Source of the DNA: RXOA01 sp964547105
GTDB lineage: Bacteria > Bipolaricaulota > Bipolaricaulia > UBA7950 > UBA9294
NCBI GenBank assembly: GCA_964547105.1
Contig: CAZJLO010000046.1
Location: 1 to 15,155 of the forward strand
DNA: 15,155 nt
Reading direction: 5' to 3'
Made by a program: the position numbers and the translations under genes
Shown: one piece after another, positions 13,841 through 15,155 of the stretch
Layout of the letters: every line of letters starts with the position of its first letter
Position numbering within the stretch: the first letter of the stretch is position 1
Notes under the pieces: generated by a model
The model's database searches: none
Seen by the model: only the letters and a program-made list of their open reading frames with translations
Told to the model about the DNA's origin: nothing

Positions 13841-14881
13841 CTATCGGCCGCGCAATGCGGTGTAGGCAACCAGCCCGCGGAGAGCGGCCCGAACAGGCCC
13901 AGGCCCGCGGACGCCCAGTGCGGGCAACCCGCCGAGGACAGACAGCGCTTGTCGGGCATGTCGTTGCGCCTCGGCAGCGGCGGCGTCGATCGCGCCCGAG
14001 CTGCAGATGATGTCGATCGCCCGCGCAACCGCCGCAGCGGAGCGGTTTCCGCCGGCCTCGATCACATCCAGGACGCGGCGACTTGTTCCTCCGTTTTGCA
14101 GATAGAGAAGAACCGGGAGCGTCACCAGCCCTTGCCGCAAATCGGACCCCCGGGGCTTGCCAAGCCACGATTCCTCGCCGATGAAATCCAGCACATCGTC
14201 GGCGATCTGGAATGCAATGCCAAGCTGTCGTCCGAATTCGCGAATCCGGCTGACCACTTCATCGGGGGCACCGCACACGATGCCCGTCATCTCGCACGCA
14301 CCGGCGATCAGCGACGCCGTCTTCGCCTCGATGTCCCGCCGGTATGCATCGAGCCCGCGAATCCCGCCCGGCTCGATCTGCACTTCTCTGATTTGCCCGA
14401 TGCAGACGGTGCTCAACGTATCGGCAAACACGCCCATCAAGGAGGTGTCTCCGATTGCCGCGATCCGCCTTGCGGCAGCAGCAAGAAGGTAGTCCCCGGC
14501 AAGCACGGCATCGCGAACCGACCACCGAACATGCACCGTTTCGCGCCCTCGTCGCACCGAGGTGTCATCGATGATGTCGTCGTGAATCAGCGTCGCCACG
14601 TGCAGCACTTCCACCGCCGCTGCGATCCGGGTCAGCAACGACGCATCCCCCGACAGCAATGCACCGATCAGCAGGATGACCGCCGGGCGCATTCGCTTGC
14701 CGCCGGCGATGGCGTGATGGAGCATCCCGTCCAGCGGGGCCGGCGCGGCCGCCGCCTGCTCGAACAGGATGCGTTCGACCTCATCGAGCGGAACGCGGAT
14801 CGGGGTGAAGAAACCGGTCAGGTCCTGCAAGGGAGCGATACCGGAGGGATCGTGAGGTTTCCCATCATGCCGCTCTGCCAT
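13841..14881 (-). CDS. Long-chain trans-polyprenyl diphosphate synthase
   Basis: A 346-residue cytosolic enzyme that condenses isopentenyl diphosphate onto an allylic diphosphate, making the side chain of quinones. The ATG at 14879-14881 has an AAAGGAGG site (complement of 14885-14892) immediately upstream. Family motifs are all present: GGKRMRP (60-66), first Asp-rich motif DDIID (101-105) in LIHDDIIDDTSVRRGRETVH, GQxxE-type IGQIREVQIE (161-170), second Asp-rich motif DDVLD (228-232), and KPRGSDLRQG (242-251). The residue five before the first DDxxD is Ala, a small residue as in enzymes making C30 or longer chains, so a quinone tail is likelier than geranyl or farnesyl diphosphate. Its start overlaps the end of the radical SAM gene by 17 bases, implying co-transcription and translational coupling. 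A heteromeric partner subunit cannot be excluded but is not needed by the motifs. Confidence 0.92.
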   Translation of the reverse strand: MAERHDGKPHDPSGIAPLQDLTGFFTPIRVPLDEVERILFEQAAAAPAPLDGMLHHAIAGGKRMRPAVILLIGALLSGDASLLTRIAAAVEVLHVATLIHDDIIDDTSVRRGRETVHVRWSVRDAVLAGDYLLAAAARRIAAIGDTSLMGVFADTLSTVCIGQIREVQIEPGGIRGLDAYRRDIEAKTASLIAGACEMTGIVCGAPDEVVSRIREFGRQLGIAFQIADDVLDFIGEESWLGKPRGSDLRQGLVTLPVLLYLQNGGTSRRVLDVIEAGGNRSAAAVARAIDIICSSGAIDAAAAEAQRHARQALSVLGGLPALGVRGPGPVRAALRGLVAYTALRGR

Positions 14882-15155
14882 CCTCCTCCTTTGACGCTCG
14901 ATCGGCGTCAGGATCGAGCCCAAGATCAGGACCACGATCAGGGTCAAGATCAAGATCAAGGAAGCATGACGGATCCTCAGCCAACGCCCGCCCCGTGATT
15001 GCCCACGCACGGCTACGGCATCCCCCGCACACGCGATTGTAGTCGCAGGGGCCGCAGCGCCCTTCAAGCTTCGTTTCCCGTTGCCGCAGCATCGAGAACA
15101 ACGGTGCGCTTCTCCAAATCTCGCCAAACGGCGCATCGCGGACATTGCCGGCCGT
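14865..15155 (-). CDS. Radical SAM/SPASM protein, C-terminal part (NirJ/AhbD-like), partial
   Basis: The frame enters from the right edge, so only the last 96 residues are visible. It reads NVRDAPFGEIWRSAPLFSML followed by LEGRCGPCDYNRVCGGCRSR and ALAEDPSC. The cysteines follow C-x2-C-x5-C-x2-C-x17-C, the SPASM pattern that binds auxiliary Fe-S clusters. The combination GRCGxCxYxxVCGGCRxRA with AEDPxC is what I associate with the heme-modifying NirJ/AhbD group, though peptide-modifying SPASM enzymes can look alike. The radical SAM CxxxCxxC domain is outside the window. After the last cysteine comes an unusual 32-residue Asp-rich tail (FLDLDLDPDRGPDLGLDPDA) made by a GATCNN repeat, absent from family members as I know them. 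The stop TGA (14865-14867) lies inside the prenyl synthase gene. Confidence 0.8.
   Translation of the reverse strand, partial: TAGNVRDAPFGEIWRSAPLFSMLRQRETKLEGRCGPCDYNRVCGGCRSRAWAITGRALAEDPSCFLDLDLDPDRGPDLGLDPDADRASKEEDGRAA
14898..14960 (-). repeat. GATCNN hexamer microsatellite at the 3' end of the radical SAM gene
   Basis: On the minus strand, degenerate hexamers (cttgat cttgat cttgac cctgat and so on) place Asp at nearly every second codon. It has the same motif and phase as the array at 13542-13589, on the opposite strand. Confidence 0.8.

Noticed and set aside
13949..14998. 349-codon plus-strand frame opposite the prenyl synthase
   Set aside because: It is the antisense of a gene with complete catalytic motifs, with no independent coding evidence.
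14882..15145. N-terminal extension of the prenyl synthase with an apparent membrane helix (LILILTLIVVLILG)
   Set aside because: This hydrophobic stretch is the GATCNN microsatellite read out of phase. The same bases encode the Asp tail of the SPASM protein, and a ribosome binding site precedes the ATG at 14881.

Overview
The window is a stretch of draft, probably metagenome-derived, scaffold from an uncultured bacterium of moderately high GC. Third codon positions are GC-rich, and most starts are preceded by strong AAGGAGG-type ribosome binding sites. It holds four runs of N (943-952, 1309-1332, 11903-12002, 13635-13734). No rRNA, tRNA, transposase or CRISPR array is visible. The sequence alone does not fix the phylum. 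The genes suggest a respiring or at least heme- and quinone-using bacterium that exports many poorly characterised proteins.

Region 1 (1-9619) is dominated by genes for predicted secreted or envelope proteins. On the minus strand there is a large secreted, cysteine-containing protein broken by two gaps and one foreign insert (1-2199). Diverging from it is a 596-residue secreted protein ending in two cadherin/Ig-like domains (2438-4228). Convergent to that, across an array of 59-bp hairpin repeats (4395-4580), is a 274-residue secreted protein of unknown function (4578-5402, minus). A plus-strand run follows: a DUF3352-like secreted protein, a ResB/Ccs1-like cytochrome c biogenesis membrane protein, a small secreted beta-rich protein, and a secreted protein whose C-terminal half is a chagasin-type (I42) cysteine-protease inhibitor domain.

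Region 2 (9715-11679) is on the minus strand. It holds a PLP-dependent class V aminotransferase of the alanine-glyoxylate/serine-pyruvate type, a DUF4345-like four-helix membrane protein, and an 82-residue protein with one membrane helix and a C-terminal SHOCT motif.

Region 3 (11680-15155) opens with a 19-bp tandem repeat array that the assembly could not close, next to an MFS exporter (plus). Convergent to the exporter are a long-chain polyprenyl diphosphate synthase and, overlapping its start by 17 nt, the C-terminus of a radical SAM/SPASM protein of the NirJ/AhbD heme-modification type (both minus). ResB, the prenyl synthase and the SPASM protein all fit respiratory cofactor supply (c-type cytochromes, quinone side chains, heme or peptide modification). 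They are not one operon here.

The most reportable observations concern sequence architecture. A short AT-rich citrate-lyase-like fragment is spliced into a GC-rich gene, and removing it with the flanking 31-bp duplication restores one open frame. A 55-bp exact duplication flanks an N gap. Two different tandem arrays have hairpin-forming units. A GATCNN hexamer microsatellite encodes Asp-rich tails on two unrelated proteins either side of the prenyl synthase. I found no convincing new defence or catalytic system.
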